DNA of 55,173 bases from Burkholderiales bacterium (GCA_003818495.1 RPRK01000011.1:1-55173), one strand, 5' to 3'; numbered from the stretch's first letter, positions 33,611 through 42,050 are shown. Notes: generated from the sequence alone by a model not told the origin. Program-made: numbers and translations.

Positions 33611-34861
33611 GTGACGAGCGATACCCCGGCTGCGGCCGCCCCCGATCTCCCCGTGATCCGCTGGTCCGAGGAGGGGATCGAGCATTCGGCGCGCTGGCGC
33701 TCCGAGCGGGGTGCGCCGCCGCCCCGGAGCGTGGTCGTCGCCGACGACACGATGTCGGCCGACGAGGCCTACGGGCTGGCCTGCCAGGGCGTGGCGCTGC
33801 TGTGGCGCGGCGACTTCCAGAACGCGCGGCAGATGCTGACCGCGCTGGCCAACCGCACCGACCGCAAGCCTCGGCTCGCGGCCAAGGGCGGCAAGGGTGC
33901 GAAGGGTGGCAAGGACGGCAAGGGCGGCCGCGGTGCCCAGGTCGCCGACGCCGCGGCCGCCGCACCCGCGAAGTCGCCGGTCGAGGTCTTCAACCTGCAG
34001 CGCCAGGCACGCTCGCAGCGTGCCCGCACCCTCGGCATGCTGCTGATCCCGCTCGAGGACGGGCACGTCATCCCGCTGCGCCGTGCGCCGGACCTGAAGG
34101 CCGCCTGCACCGAGGCCTGGGGCGCCGCCGACGGATCCGCGGTCGTCGCGATGCGCGAGCTGCTGGGCGTCAACGGTGCGCACGAATGGCGCTCGAACGG
34201 CATCGAGGTGCCGGCGATCGGCGGGCGCATCCATCCGCACTACGGCGTGTTCGCCCCCACCCGCGCCGAGTACGTCGAGCTGGTCGCCCGCGCGCCGCTG
34301 CCCAAGGCCGCCGCGGCACTCGGTACGGCCTTCGACGTCGGCACCGGCACGGGCGTGCTCGCCGCGGTGCTGGCCCGGCGCGGTCTCGCCCGCGTGGTCG
34401 CCACGGACATGGACCCGCGCGCGCTCGCCTGTGCCCGCGACAACGTCGCGCGGCTCGGGCTCGCCGAACGCGTGGAGGTCGTGCAGGCCGACCTGTTCCC
34501 CGAGGGCCGAGCCGAACTCGTCGTGTGCAACCCGCCGTGGGTGCCGGCGCGACCGAGCTCGCCGCTCGAGCACGGCGTCTACGATGCCGACGGGCGCATG
34601 CTCGGCGGATTCCTGTCCGGGCTCGCCGCGCACCTGGCCCCGGGCGGGGAGGGCTGGCTGATCCTGTCGGACCTCGCCGAGCACCTCGGGCTGCGCACGC
34701 GAGACGCGCTGCTCGCCGCGATCGCGGCCGGCGGGCTGGTGGTGGTCGACCGCATCGACGTCAAGCCCGCCCACAAGCGGGCGTTCGACGCGACCGATCC
34801 GCTGCATGCGGCGCGCTCGCGCGAGAAGACCTCGCTCTGGCGGCTCGCGGCCGCCGGGTAG
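33611..34861 (+). CDS. Class I SAM-dependent methyltransferase, HemK/RlmG-like
   Basis: A 416-residue protein. The Rossmann core is in the C-terminal half: FDVGTGTGVL (241-250, motif I), TDMDPRALACARDNVARLG, and VVCNPPWVPA with the NPPW catalytic tetrapeptide (307-310) of N-methyltransferases acting on planar nitrogen. The N-terminal 120 residues include a Lys/Gly-rich linker KGGKGAKGGKDGKGG (92-106), probably nucleic-acid contacting. RNA, DNA base or protein Gln could be the target; adjacency to an rRNA pseudouridine synthase favours RNA. It starts with GTG at 33611 directly after the neighbour's TGA (33608-33610), so re-initiation is likely. The stop at 34861 precedes the arsenic promoter region. 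Confidence 0.8.
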   Translation: MTSDTPAAAAPDLPVIRWSEEGIEHSARWRSERGAPPPRSVVVADDTMSADEAYGLACQGVALLWRGDFQNARQMLTALANRTDRKPRLAAKGGKGAKGGKDGKGGRGAQVADAAAAAPAKSPVEVFNLQRQARSQRARTLGMLLIPLEDGHVIPLRRAPDLKAACTEAWGAADGSAVVAMRELLGVNGAHEWRSNGIEVPAIGGRIHPHYGVFAPTRAEYVELVARAPLPKAAAALGTAFDVGTGTGVLAAVLARRGLARVVATDMDPRALACARDNVARLGLAERVEVVQADLFPEGRAELVVCNPPWVPARPSSPLEHGVYDADGRMLGGFLSGLAAHLAPGGEGWLILSDLAEHLGLRTRDALLAAIAAGGLVVVDRIDVKPAHKRAFDATDPLHAARSREKTSLWRLAAAG

Positions 34862-34920
34862 CCGACGCCGTTCGACTGTCGCCGACGGGCCGTCGCCGAT
34901 CGGCGCCCGCTGTCATCCGG

Positions 34921-34968
34921 CTGACACAGTCGCCCGCTATCCTTCGAATGATCTAGAACTCTCGAAGG
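34921..34968 (+). promoter_or_regulatory. Arsenic operon promoter and ArsR operator
   Basis: A perfect dyad CCTTCGA-N14-TCGAAGG occupies 34941-34968 in an AT-rich patch unusual for this genome. A likely sigma-70 promoter is CTGACA (34921-34926), 17-bp spacer, TCGAAT (34944-34949), so the dyad covers the -10 and start point. The internal pattern TTCGAA-N7-GAACT-N3-GAAG (34943-34967) recurs exactly at the arsR start. Binding by ArsR and release by As(III) is inferred. Confidence 0.65.
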
Positions 34969-35004
34969 CCCGGGCGGCGCGTTCCGCGCTCCGGCACCAC
35001 CGTC

Positions 35005-36048
35005 ATGCGCGTCGGCATCAATGGCATGGGCCGTATCGGCCGACTGGCCCTGCGCGCCGCCTTCGGGGCGGCCGAGCGGGGCGACGACGATCCGCGCGCG
35101 GGCAACCGCCTCGAGGTCGTGCACGTCAACGAACTGAAGGGCGGGGCGGCGGCCACCGCGCACCTGCTCGCCTTCGATTCGGTGCAGGGCCGCTGGCGGG
35201 CCGACATCGCCGCCGAGGGCGAGGACACCGTGCGCATCGGCGAGCGGCGCCTGAGGTTCACCTCGCACGCCAGCGCGGCCGAGATCCCGTGGGGCGAGCT
35301 CGGCGTCGACCTCGTGCTCGAATGCACCGGCAAGTTCCTCACGCCCGAGACGATCCAGGGCCACCTCGATCGCGGTGCGAAGCGCGTGATCGTCGCCGCG
35401 CCGGTCAAGGTCGGCGACGTGCTCAACATCGTCATGGGCGTCAACGAAGGCCTCTACGATCCGGCCCGCCACCGCATCGTCACCGCCGCGTCGTGCACGA
35501 CGAACTGTCTGGCGCCGGTGGTGAAGGTCGTGCACGAGGCGATCGGCATCCGCCACGGTCAGATCACCACGATCCACGACCCGACCAACACCAACCTGGT
35601 GGTCGACGCGCCCCACAAGGACCTGCGGCGCGCGCGCAGCGCGATGCTGAGCCTGGCGCCGACCACGACCGGCAGCGCCACCGCGATCGCGCTGATCTAC
35701 CCGGAACTCAAGGGCAAGCTGAACGGGCACGCCGTGCGCGCCCCGGTGCTCAACGCGTCGCTCACCGACTGCGTGTTCGAGATGAAGCGCGAGACCACCG
35801 CCGAGGAGGTCAACGCGCTGTTCGAGCAGGCCTCGCGCGGTGCGCTCGCCGGCATCCTCGGCTACGAGCCCCGTCCGCTGGTCAGCGTCGACTACGCGCG
35901 CGACACGCGCAGCGCGATCGTCGACGCGCTGTCGACGATGGTCACCGACGGCACGCTCCTCAAGGTCTACGCCTGGTACGACAACGAGATGGGCTACGCG
36001 TGCCGGATGGTCGACCTCGCGTGCCTGATGCAGGCGCGCGGCCTCTGA
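35005..36048 (+). CDS. Arsenic-operon glyceraldehyde-3-phosphate dehydrogenase
   Basis: A 347-residue type [18 protein letters not shown] for NAD, catalytic [11 protein letters not shown] with Cys164, THR-type [13 protein letters not shown], and C-terminal [15 protein letters not shown]. Variations such as HVNELKGG in place of the glycolytic IND, and HDPTNTN in place of HAYT, match the subgroup linked to arsJ. There the enzyme uses arsenate in place of phosphate to make 1-arseno-3-phosphoglycerate, which ArsJ exports. It is the first gene after the ArsR-type operator and lies 16 bp before arsJ. A glycolytic role is less likely given the context. Strong call. Confidence 0.9.
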   Translation: MRVGINGMGRIGRLALRAAFGAAERGDDDPRAGNRLEVVHVNELKGGAAATAHLLAFDSVQGRWRADIAAEGEDTVRIGERRLRFTSHASAAEIPWGELGVDLVLECTGKFLTPETIQGHLDRGAKRVIVAAPVKVGDVLNIVMGVNEGLYDPARHRIVTAASCTTNCLAPVVKVVHEAIGIRHGQITTIHDPTNTNLVVDAPHKDLRRARSAMLSLAPTTTGSATAIALIYPELKGKLNGHAVRAPVLNASLTDCVFEMKRETTAEEVNALFEQASRGALAGILGYEPRPLVSVDYARDTRSAIVDALSTMVTDGTLLKVYAWYDNEMGYACRMVDLACLMQARGL

Positions 36049-36064
36049 TCGGGCGGGACGGGCG

Positions 36065-37318
36065 ATGAACGAAGGGACCCGCAACTACGCGACCGTCACC
36101 GCGGCGTACTGGGGCTTCACGCTCACCGACGGTGCGCTGCGGATGCTGGTCCTGCTGCACTTCTACCGGCTCGGCTACTCGCCGTTCACGCTCGCCTTCC
36201 TGTTCCTGCTCTACGAGGCGGCCGGCGTGCTGGCCAACCTCATCGGCGGCTGGCTCGCGACCCGCTACGGCATCGCCCGCATGCTCGCGGTGGGGCTGTC
36301 GACCCAGATCGCAGGCTTCCTGCTGCTGTCCGCTTTGTCGCCCGACTGGAGCGCGGCGATGTCGGTCGCCTGGGTCGTCGTGGCACAGGGTGTCTGCGGC
36401 GTCGCCAAGGACCTGACCAAGACCGCCAGCAAGTCCGCGATCAAGCTGACCGCCGGCAGCGCCTCCGGGCAGCTCTTCAAGTGGGTGGCGTTCTTCACCG
36501 GCAGCAAGAACGCGATGAAGGGTGTCGGCTTCTTCCTCGGCGGGCTGCTGCTGCAGGCGCTCGGCTTCCAGGCGGCGCTGTGGGCGATGGCCGCGATGCT
36601 GGCGCTCGTGCTGGCCGGCGTCGTCGCCTACGTGCCGCCGCTGATGGGGCGGGCGAAGGCATCGGGCTCCGCGCGCGAGCTGTTCGCCAAGAACCGCGGC
36701 ATCAACCTGCTGGCGGCGGCGCGCGTGGCGCTCTTCGGCGCCCGCGACGTGTGGTTCGTCGTCGGCGTCCCGGTGTTCCTGTATTCCGCGGGCTGGACCT
36801 TCACGATGGTCGGCGCGTTCCTCGCGCTGTGGACGATCGGCTACGGCCTGGTGCAGGCGGCGGCGCCCGCGATCGTGCGGCGCAGCCCCGACGGCCTGAC
36901 GGCCGAGGTGCCGGCCGCGCGCCTCTGGTCGGGGCTGCTCGCGATCGTGCCGATCGGCCTGGCCGCGCTGGTCGTGGCCGAGGTCGACCACCTCGAGTGG
37001 GTGGTGGTCGCGGGGCTCGGCCTGTTCGGCGTCGCGTTCGCCGTGAATTCCTCGGTGCATTCGTACCTGATCCTCGCCTATGCGGGCTCGGAGAAGGCCG
37101 CCGAGGACGTCGGCTTCTACTACGCCGCGAACGCGCTCGGTCGCTTCCTCGGCACGCTGATGTCGGGCCTGCTCTACCAATGGGGCGGACTCGCCTGGTC
37201 CCTGGGCGGATCGGCCGCGATGCTCGTCGCGTGCTGGCTGATCACCCTCGCGCTGCCCACCGCGACGCCGGCCCGCCTCGCCGCAGCGCCGCGACCCACC
37301 CCCCGGACGGAGCCCTGA
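36065..37318 (+). CDS. arsJ: Organoarsenical efflux permease ArsJ
   Basis: A 417-residue MFS permease with about twelve transmembrane helices. The family start NYATVTAAYWGFTLTDGALRMLVLLHFY (in parts), GVCGVAKDLTKTASKSAIK and SGQLFKWVAFFTGSKNAMKGVGFFLGG are ArsJ hallmarks. It exports 1-arseno-3-phosphoglycerate, made by the adjacent GAPDH, which then breaks down outside to arsenate; together they give arsenate resistance without reduction. Sixteen bases after the GAPDH gene and one base before arsC, so clearly in one operon. Confidence 0.94.
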   Translation: MNEGTRNYATVTAAYWGFTLTDGALRMLVLLHFYRLGYSPFTLAFLFLLYEAAGVLANLIGGWLATRYGIARMLAVGLSTQIAGFLLLSALSPDWSAAMSVAWVVVAQGVCGVAKDLTKTASKSAIKLTAGSASGQLFKWVAFFTGSKNAMKGVGFFLGGLLLQALGFQAALWAMAAMLALVLAGVVAYVPPLMGRAKASGSARELFAKNRGINLLAAARVALFGARDVWFVVGVPVFLYSAGWTFTMVGAFLALWTIGYGLVQAAAPAIVRRSPDGLTAEVPAARLWSGLLAIVPIGLAALVVAEVDHLEWVVVAGLGLFGVAFAVNSSVHSYLILAYAGSEKAAEDVGFYYAANALGRFLGTLMSGLLYQWGGLAWSLGGSAAMLVACWLITLALPTATPARLAAAPRPTPRTEP

Positions 37319-37319
37319 C

Positions 37320-37814
37320 ATGACCTCCCGTGCGTACACCGTGCTGTTCATCTGCTCGCACAACTCGGCCCGCTCGATCATGGCCGAGGGCATCCTCAAC
37401 AGCCTGGCGGCCGGACGCTTCGTCGCCTACTCCGCAGGCAGCCATCCGTCGGGCCAGGTCCATCCGCTGGCGCTCGCGACCCTCGAATCGATGCGGGTGA
37501 CACCCACCGGCTTCCGCAGCAAGGACTGGTCGGAGTTCGCGGCCACCGGGGCGCCGACGCTGGATTTCGTCTTCACCGTCTGCGACACCGCCGCCGGCGA
37601 GGTCTGCCCGGTGTGGCCCGGCCAGCCGCTGACCGCGCACTGGGGCGTCGCCGATCCGGTCGCCTTCGCCGGCTCCGAGGCCGAGATCCGCCAGTGCTTC
37701 CGGGACACGGCGATCGTGCTCAAGCGGCGGATCGAGTTCCTGCTCGCGCTCCCGATCGCCTCGCTCGACCGGCTGGCGATCCAGCGGGCGGTCGACGAGA
37801 TCGGCCGCACCTGA
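37320..37814 (+). CDS. arsC: Arsenate reductase, low-molecular-weight phosphatase family
   Basis: A 164-residue ArsC/Wzb-type protein. The P-loop CSHNSARSIMAEG (14-26) follows VLFI, with nucleophile Cys14 and the Arg/Ser of the CX5R loop. The phosphatase-type DFVFTVCDTAAGEVCPVWPG brings the second and third Cys, and HWGVADPVAF holds the general-acid Asp. It reduces arsenate to arsenite, coupled to thioredoxin or glutathione/glutaredoxin/mycothiol; the partner is not readable. The ATG at 37320 is one base after the arsJ stop. No arsB or acr3 arsenite exporter lies in this operon, which leaves As(III) disposal to genes elsewhere or to the last operon gene. Confidence 0.9.
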   Translation: MTSRAYTVLFICSHNSARSIMAEGILNSLAAGRFVAYSAGSHPSGQVHPLALATLESMRVTPTGFRSKDWSEFAATGAPTLDFVFTVCDTAAGEVCPVWPGQPLTAHWGVADPVAFAGSEAEIRQCFRDTAIVLKRRIEFLLALPIASLDRLAIQRAVDEIGRT

Positions 37815-37857
37815 GGGTTCGGCGCCGGGCGTCCCGCACCGCGCCGATCCCGGGAGC

Positions 37858-37900
37858 TTGCCAGGTCGTTTCTTTTCGAAGATACTGGAACTATGGAAGA
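37858..37900 (+). promoter_or_regulatory. Internal arsR promoter with second ArsR operator across the start codon
   Basis: TTGCCA (37858-37863), 17-bp spacer and GATACT (37881-37886) form a plausible promoter whose start would fall on or next to the arsR ATG (37893). The pattern TTCGAA-N7-GAACT-N3-GAAG at 37875-37899 matches the upstream operator base for base at the fixed positions and spacings; the arsR ATG lies inside its N3 gap. Confidence 0.55.
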
Positions 37901-38231
37901 AAATGACGCGGTCGCGATGCTCGGCGCCATGGCCCAGGGGATGCGCCTGCGCGTCTTTCGCGCGCTGGTGGGTGCCGCACCCGCCGGCATGACGCCGGGT
38001 GCGCTGTCGGCGCTGCTCGACGTGCCGGCATCGACGCTGTCGTTCCACCTGAAGGCGCTGCAGACCGCCGGCCTGGTGAGCCAGGAGCGCGACGGGCGCA
38101 ACCTCATCTATCGACCCTCGCTCGAGCGCATGAACGCGCTGCTCGCCTACCTGACCGACCACTGCTGCCAGGGGGCGGGCGGCTGCGCCCCGGCCGCCGC
38201 TCGGGCACGTCCTTCGACGGAGTCCGCATGA
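37893..38231 (+). CDS. arsR: ArsR-family arsenical-responsive repressor
   Basis: A 112-residue winged-helix repressor: VAMLGAMAQGMRLRVFRALV (helix 1-2), LSALLDVPASTLSFHLKALQTAGLVSQERDGRNLIYR (recognition helix and wing, read in parts). It lacks the E. coli ELCVCDL metal site. Instead vicinal Cys91-Cys92 and Cys98 follow LLAYLTDH at the C-terminus, the arrangement of the ArsR subgroup whose As(III) site lies in the C-terminal helix. It probably represses both the gap promoter and its own internal promoter. It overlaps the next gene by ATGA (38228-38231). Confidence 0.92.
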   Translation: MEENDAVAMLGAMAQGMRLRVFRALVGAAPAGMTPGALSALLDVPASTLSFHLKALQTAGLVSQERDGRNLIYRPSLERMNALLAYLTDHCCQGAGGCAPAAARARPSTESA

Positions 38232-40216
38232 CCCAGACCTCGACACCGTTCTCGCTGCGACCGGCCACGTCGGCCGACTGGCCGGTCGTCGCACGCCTGC
38301 TCGAGGGCCATGGCCTGCCGCGGCAGGGCGCCGAGGCGAACCTGTCGAACACGGTGCTCGCGGTCGCCGACGGCGAGGTGCTCGGCTGCGCCGCGGCCGA
38401 GATGCACGGGACGGCCGCGCTGCTGCGCTCGGTGGCCGTCGCGCCGGGGCAGCAGGGCCGGGGCATCGGCCGCGTGCTGGTGAGCACGGTGCTCGACGAG
38501 GCCCGCCGGCGCGGCGTTCCGACGATCCATCTGCTGACGACCACCGCCCCCGACTGGTTCGCCCGGTTCGGCTTCGAGCTCGAGCCGATCGGACGGGCGC
38601 CGGCCGCGCTCGCCGCGTCCGCGGAATTCCAGGGCGCCTGCCCGGCGTCCGCGGTCTTCATGTCGCAGGTGCTGCGGGCACCGCGCACGGTCTCCGCCGG
38701 GGGACCGGCCGACGCGCTCCCGGTCGCCGTGATCGGCGCCGGGCCCGTGGGGCTCGCCGCGCTCGCGCGACTCCTCGAGCGCGGCATCGGAGCGATCGTG
38801 CTCGAGGCCGGCGACTCGGTCGGCGCGCACCTGCTCGACTACGGACACGTGCGCCTGTTCTCGCCGTGGCGTTTCGACATCGATCCGGCGATCGCCGCTC
38901 GCCTCGAGGCGAGCGGCTGGCGTGCGCCGCCGGACGAGGACCTGCCGCTGGCGCGCGACGTCGTCGAGCGCGTGCTTCGGCCGTTCGCCGCGCTGCCCGA
39001 GGTGGCGCGCTGCCTGCGGCTCGGCACCCGGGTCACCGGCATCGCCCGCGAGGGCTTCGACAAGGCGAGGAGCGCGGGCCGCGAGGCCGCGCCCTTCGTG
39101 ATCCACGCGCTGCAGGACGGCCGCCCGATCACGCTGCGCGCGCGCGCCGTGATCGATGCGAGCGGCACCTGGTCCACGCCGAATCCGCTCGGCGCGAGCG
39201 GGCTGCCCGCGCTCGGCGAGGTCGAGCATGCCGCCGCGATCGTGCACGGCATCCCGGACGTCCTCGGGCGCGACCGCGCCCGCTACGCGGGTCGCCGCAC
39301 GCTGGTGGTGGGCGCGGGGCATTCCGCGGCCAACGTGCTGCTCGACCTCGCCGCGCTCGCCCGCGAGGCGCCGGGCACGCGGCTGGTGTGGGCCACGCGC
39401 TCGACCTCGCTCGCCCGCGTGTTCGGCGGCGGCGACGCCGACGGGCTGCCGGCGCGCGGACAGCTCGGCGCCTCGCTGGCGGCGCTGCGCGCGGACGGCG
39501 GACTGGCGTTCGTCGGCGGCCTGCACGTGACGGCCGTCTCGCGGGCGGGCCCCGCCCGAGGCGATGCCGACGCCGCAGGCGGGCTCGTCGTCGAAGGCAC
39601 CTTGCCCGACGGTCGCCTGCACCGCATCGAGGACATCGACCAGATCGTCTGCGCCACCGGGCAGCGGCCCGACCTCGACCTGACCCGCGAGCTGCGCGTG
39701 GCGCTCGACCCGTGGCTCGAGTCGGCCGCCACACTCGGTCCCCTGATCGATCCGAACCTGCACAGCTGCGGCACCGTGCGGCCGCACGGCCACCGCGAGC
39801 TCGGCCATCCCGAACCGGGCCTCTACACCGTGGGCGTCAAGAGCTACGGGCGTGCGCCGACCTTCCTGATGGCGACCGGCTTCGAGCAGGTGCGCTCCGT
39901 GGTCGCCGCGATCGCGGGCGATCTCGAGTCGGCCGACCGCGTGGCGCTCGAGCTGCCGTCCACCGGCGTGTGCAGCATCGCCGACGCGGCACCGGCGGCG
40001 GCGGAGTCCTGCTGTGCGCCCGCGATCGCCGGGCCCGCGACGGTCTCGTGCTGCGCACCCGCGATCGTCGAGCCCGAGGCGGCGTCGTGCTGCGCACCCG
40101 CGATCGTCGAGCCCGCGGCGGCGTCGTGCTGCGCGCCCGCGATCGTCGAGCCCGCGGCGGCCTCGTGCTGCGCGCCGAAGCCGGCCCCGGTCGCCGCGAC
40201 CCGCTGCTGCGGGTGA
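38228..40216 (+). CDS. arsN2: ArsN2 acetyltransferase-flavoprotein fusion with Cys-Cys repeat tail
   Basis: A 662-residue three-part protein. Residues 1-147 are a GNAT domain of the ArsN2 type: AALLRSVAVAPGQQGRGIGR (acetyl-CoA loop), HLLTTTAPDWFARFGF and EFQGACPASAVFMS. Residues 164-575 are a flavoprotein with VIGAGPVGLAAL (168-179, FAD), VVGAGHSAANVLLDLA (360-375, NAD(P)H) and CATGQRPD (475-482), resembling ars-operon monooxygenase/oxidoreductase-like proteins. Residues 594-662 are five 13-residue units SCCAPAIVEPxAA plus a final RCCG, giving Cys pairs at 595/596, 608/609, 621/622, 634/635, 647/648 and 660/661. The tail is likely an As(III) or metal-thiolate site; the enzyme's substrate is unknown. 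Translation is coupled to arsR by ATGA. Confidence 0.82.
   Translation: MTQTSTPFSLRPATSADWPVVARLLEGHGLPRQGAEANLSNTVLAVADGEVLGCAAAEMHGTAALLRSVAVAPGQQGRGIGRVLVSTVLDEARRRGVPTIHLLTTTAPDWFARFGFELEPIGRAPAALAASAEFQGACPASAVFMSQVLRAPRTVSAGGPADALPVAVIGAGPVGLAALARLLERGIGAIVLEAGDSVGAHLLDYGHVRLFSPWRFDIDPAIAARLEASGWRAPPDEDLPLARDVVERVLRPFAALPEVARCLRLGTRVTGIAREGFDKARSAGREAAPFVIHALQDGRPITLRARAVIDASGTWSTPNPLGASGLPALGEVEHAAAIVHGIPDVLGRDRARYAGRRTLVVGAGHSAANVLLDLAALAREAPGTRLVWATRSTSLARVFGGGDADGLPARGQLGASLAALRADGGLAFVGGLHVTAVSRAGPARGDADAAGGLVVEGTLPDGRLHRIEDIDQIVCATGQRPDLDLTRELRVALDPWLESAATLGPLIDPNLHSCGTVRPHGHRELGHPEPGLYTVGVKSYGRAPTFLMATGFEQVRSVVAAIAGDLESADRVALELPSTGVCSIADAAPAAAESCCAPAIAGPATVSCCAPAIVEPEAASCCAPAIVEPAAASCCAPAIVEPAAASCCAPKPAPVAATRCCG
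40007..40201 (+). repeat. Five tandem 39-bp units encoding the Cys-Cys tail
   Basis: Five 39-bp units begin at 40007, 40046, 40085, 40124 and 40163, each coding SCCAP plus a Pro/Ala linker. Inner units are nearly identical at DNA level, outer units diverged, so the array grew by internal duplication and may vary in copy number. Confidence 0.9.
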
Positions 40217-40261
40217 GTCGCGCCGCGCACGACCCGGCCGCGCCCGCGGGCCATCGGGGCC

Positions 40262-41854
40262 TCAGACCCGGCTGGTGCGCCCCGCCCAGAACGGCTCGCG
40301 CAGCACCTTCTTCAGGATCTTGCCCGAGGCGTTGCGCGGGATCTCGTCGACGAAGCCGACCGAGCGCGGCAGCTTGAAGCCGGCGAGGTGCTCGCGCGAC
40401 CAGGCGAGCAGCGCCGCCTCGTCGAGCGCGGCCCCCGCGCGCGGCACCACGATCGCATGCACGGTCTCGCCCCACTCGTCGCTCGGCACGCCGATCACCG
40501 CCACGTCGTGCACGTCCGGGTGCGCATCGAGCACCGCCTCGATCTCGGCCGGGTACACGTTGACGCCGCCCGAGATGATCATGTCCTTCTTGCGGTCGCA
40601 GATGTAGATGAAGCCCTCTTCGTCGAGGTAGGCCACGTCGCCCACCGTCTGGAAGTCGCCGCGGCGGTCGGCCTCGAACTTCGCATCGGCCTTGTGGTAC
40701 GTCGCGAAGACGCTCGGGCTGCGCACCGCGATCTCGCCGGGCACGTGCGGCTGCGTCACCTCGCGTCCGTCGTCGTCGAACAGGCGGATCTCGACCATCG
40801 GCGCGGGCCGTCCGCAGGAGCCGGGCTTGCGCAGCTGGTCCTCGGGCCGCAGCACGGTGTTCACGCCCAGCTCGGTCGAGCCGTAGACCTCGAACAGCGA
40901 GTCCGACGGAAAGTGCGCCAGGTAGGCCTGCTTGAGCGCGAACGACCACGGCGCGGCGTTCGCGATGAATCGCTTCATGCTCGAGACGTCGTGGCGGGCG
41001 CGCACCTCGGCGGGCAGGCTGCACACCATCCGCACCGGCGCGGGCGCACCGAAGGTCGTGGTGACGCGATGTCGGGCGATCAGCCGCAGCCAGTCCTCGG
41101 CGTCGAACCGGCGCTGCAGCACCACGGTGTTGCCCAGGGTGTGCGCGATCGCCATGAAGCCGCCGGGCCCCGAGTGGTACAGCGGGCCGGTGGTCAGGTA
41201 GACGTCGCCCGCGCCATAGCCGATGTGGGCGAGCAGCGCCGCCTGCTGCTCGGGATGAGGCGGGTTGCGCACCGCGCCCTTGGGCTTGCCGGTGGTGCCC
41301 GAGGTGTAGATCATCGACTGCGCGGTGACCGTGCCGTCGGCCACGACCCGCGGCTCGTCCGTGGAGGCCTCGGCGACCAGCGCCTCGAGATCGCGCTGGC
41401 CGGCGAGCGGCGCGCCGCCGAACACCAGCACCTCGCGCACCTTGGGCACCTGCGCGCGGATCGCGGCGAACAGCGGCGCCTGCTCGGCATCGACGCAGGC
41501 CAGCACGGCGTCGGAGTCGTCGACCACGTACTGCGCCTCGTCGGCGACCAGCCGGTAGTTGAGCGGCACCGCGACCGCGCCGAGCTTGCGGCACGCGTGC
41601 ACGATCCGCACCACGCCGGGCGAGTTCTGCCCGCACCAGACGACCTTGTCGCCCCGGCGCACGCCGAGCGCGCGCAGCGCGTTGGCCAGCCGGTTGGCCT
41701 GGGCGTTCAGCTCGGAGAAGGTCCAGCGCACGAGCGTGCCGTCGGGCCGGTCGTCGATGACGGCGACCTTGTCGGCGAGCGTCGTGGCGTGCCGGGCAAG
41801 GTAGTCGGGCAGGGGGCTCGCGCTCATGCCGCCGGCCGCCGGGGGGTCTGGCAT
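40262..41854 (-). CDS. Acyl-CoA synthetase (AMP-forming)
   Basis: A 530-residue ANL-superfamily ligase activating a carboxylic acid with ATP and CoA. Motifs: SMIYTSGTTGKPKGAV (P-loop), FEVYGSTELGVNTVL (adenylation core), GDVAYLDEEGFIYICDRKKDMIISGGVNVYPAEIE (in parts; hinge Asp and A8), and PRNASGKILKKVLRE with the catalytic Lys (A10). Length and ILKKVLRE ending fit medium/long-chain acyl or aryl-CoA ligases; specificity is not readable. An alternative ATG at 41827 (MSASPLPDYLA) would trim nine residues. It is divergent from the monooxygenase gene by 196 bp and faces the arsenic operon's end. Confidence 0.88.
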   Translation of the reverse strand: MPDPPAAGGMSASPLPDYLARHATTLADKVAVIDDRPDGTLVRWTFSELNAQANRLANALRALGVRRGDKVVWCGQNSPGVVRIVHACRKLGAVAVPLNYRLVADEAQYVVDDSDAVLACVDAEQAPLFAAIRAQVPKVREVLVFGGAPLAGQRDLEALVAEASTDEPRVVADGTVTAQSMIYTSGTTGKPKGAVRNPPHPEQQAALLAHIGYGAGDVYLTTGPLYHSGPGGFMAIAHTLGNTVVLQRRFDAEDWLRLIARHRVTTTFGAPAPVRMVCSLPAEVRARHDVSSMKRFIANAAPWSFALKQAYLAHFPSDSLFEVYGSTELGVNTVLRPEDQLRKPGSCGRPAPMVEIRLFDDDGREVTQPHVPGEIAVRSPSVFATYHKADAKFEADRRGDFQTVGDVAYLDEEGFIYICDRKKDMIISGGVNVYPAEIEAVLDAHPDVHDVAVIGVPSDEWGETVHAIVVPRAGAALDEAALLAWSREHLAGFKLPRSVGFVDEIPRNASGKILKKVLREPFWAGRTSRV

Positions 41855-42050
41855 CGGTCGATCATCGTGTGTCTCCTCCGCGTGCGTCGACGCCGGGTCG
41901 CGAAAGACTAGCCGACGGCCGGCCCGTCGTCACGGCGCGCCGCCGGGATGTCCGCCGACGCCGTGTCGAACGGTGGCCTGCGCGACCTCCGGTACCCGGG
42001 CGCATTGGTATGCTGGCCCGCACTCCGTCCACCGACCCGCGCCGCCGCCG

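Noticed and set aside
32729-34807. A 692-codon minus-strand frame opposite the pseudouridine synthase and methyltransferase genes
   Set aside because: Antisense shadow of two recognisable genes, with His/Gly/Arg-rich composition.
40007-40201. CRISPR-like direct repeats
   Set aside because: The 39-bp units are contiguous without spacers and in frame with the coding sequence.
42007-42014. TATGCT as -10 of the monooxygenase gene
   Set aside because: No acceptable -35 at 16-18 bp; one hexamer alone is weak evidence.
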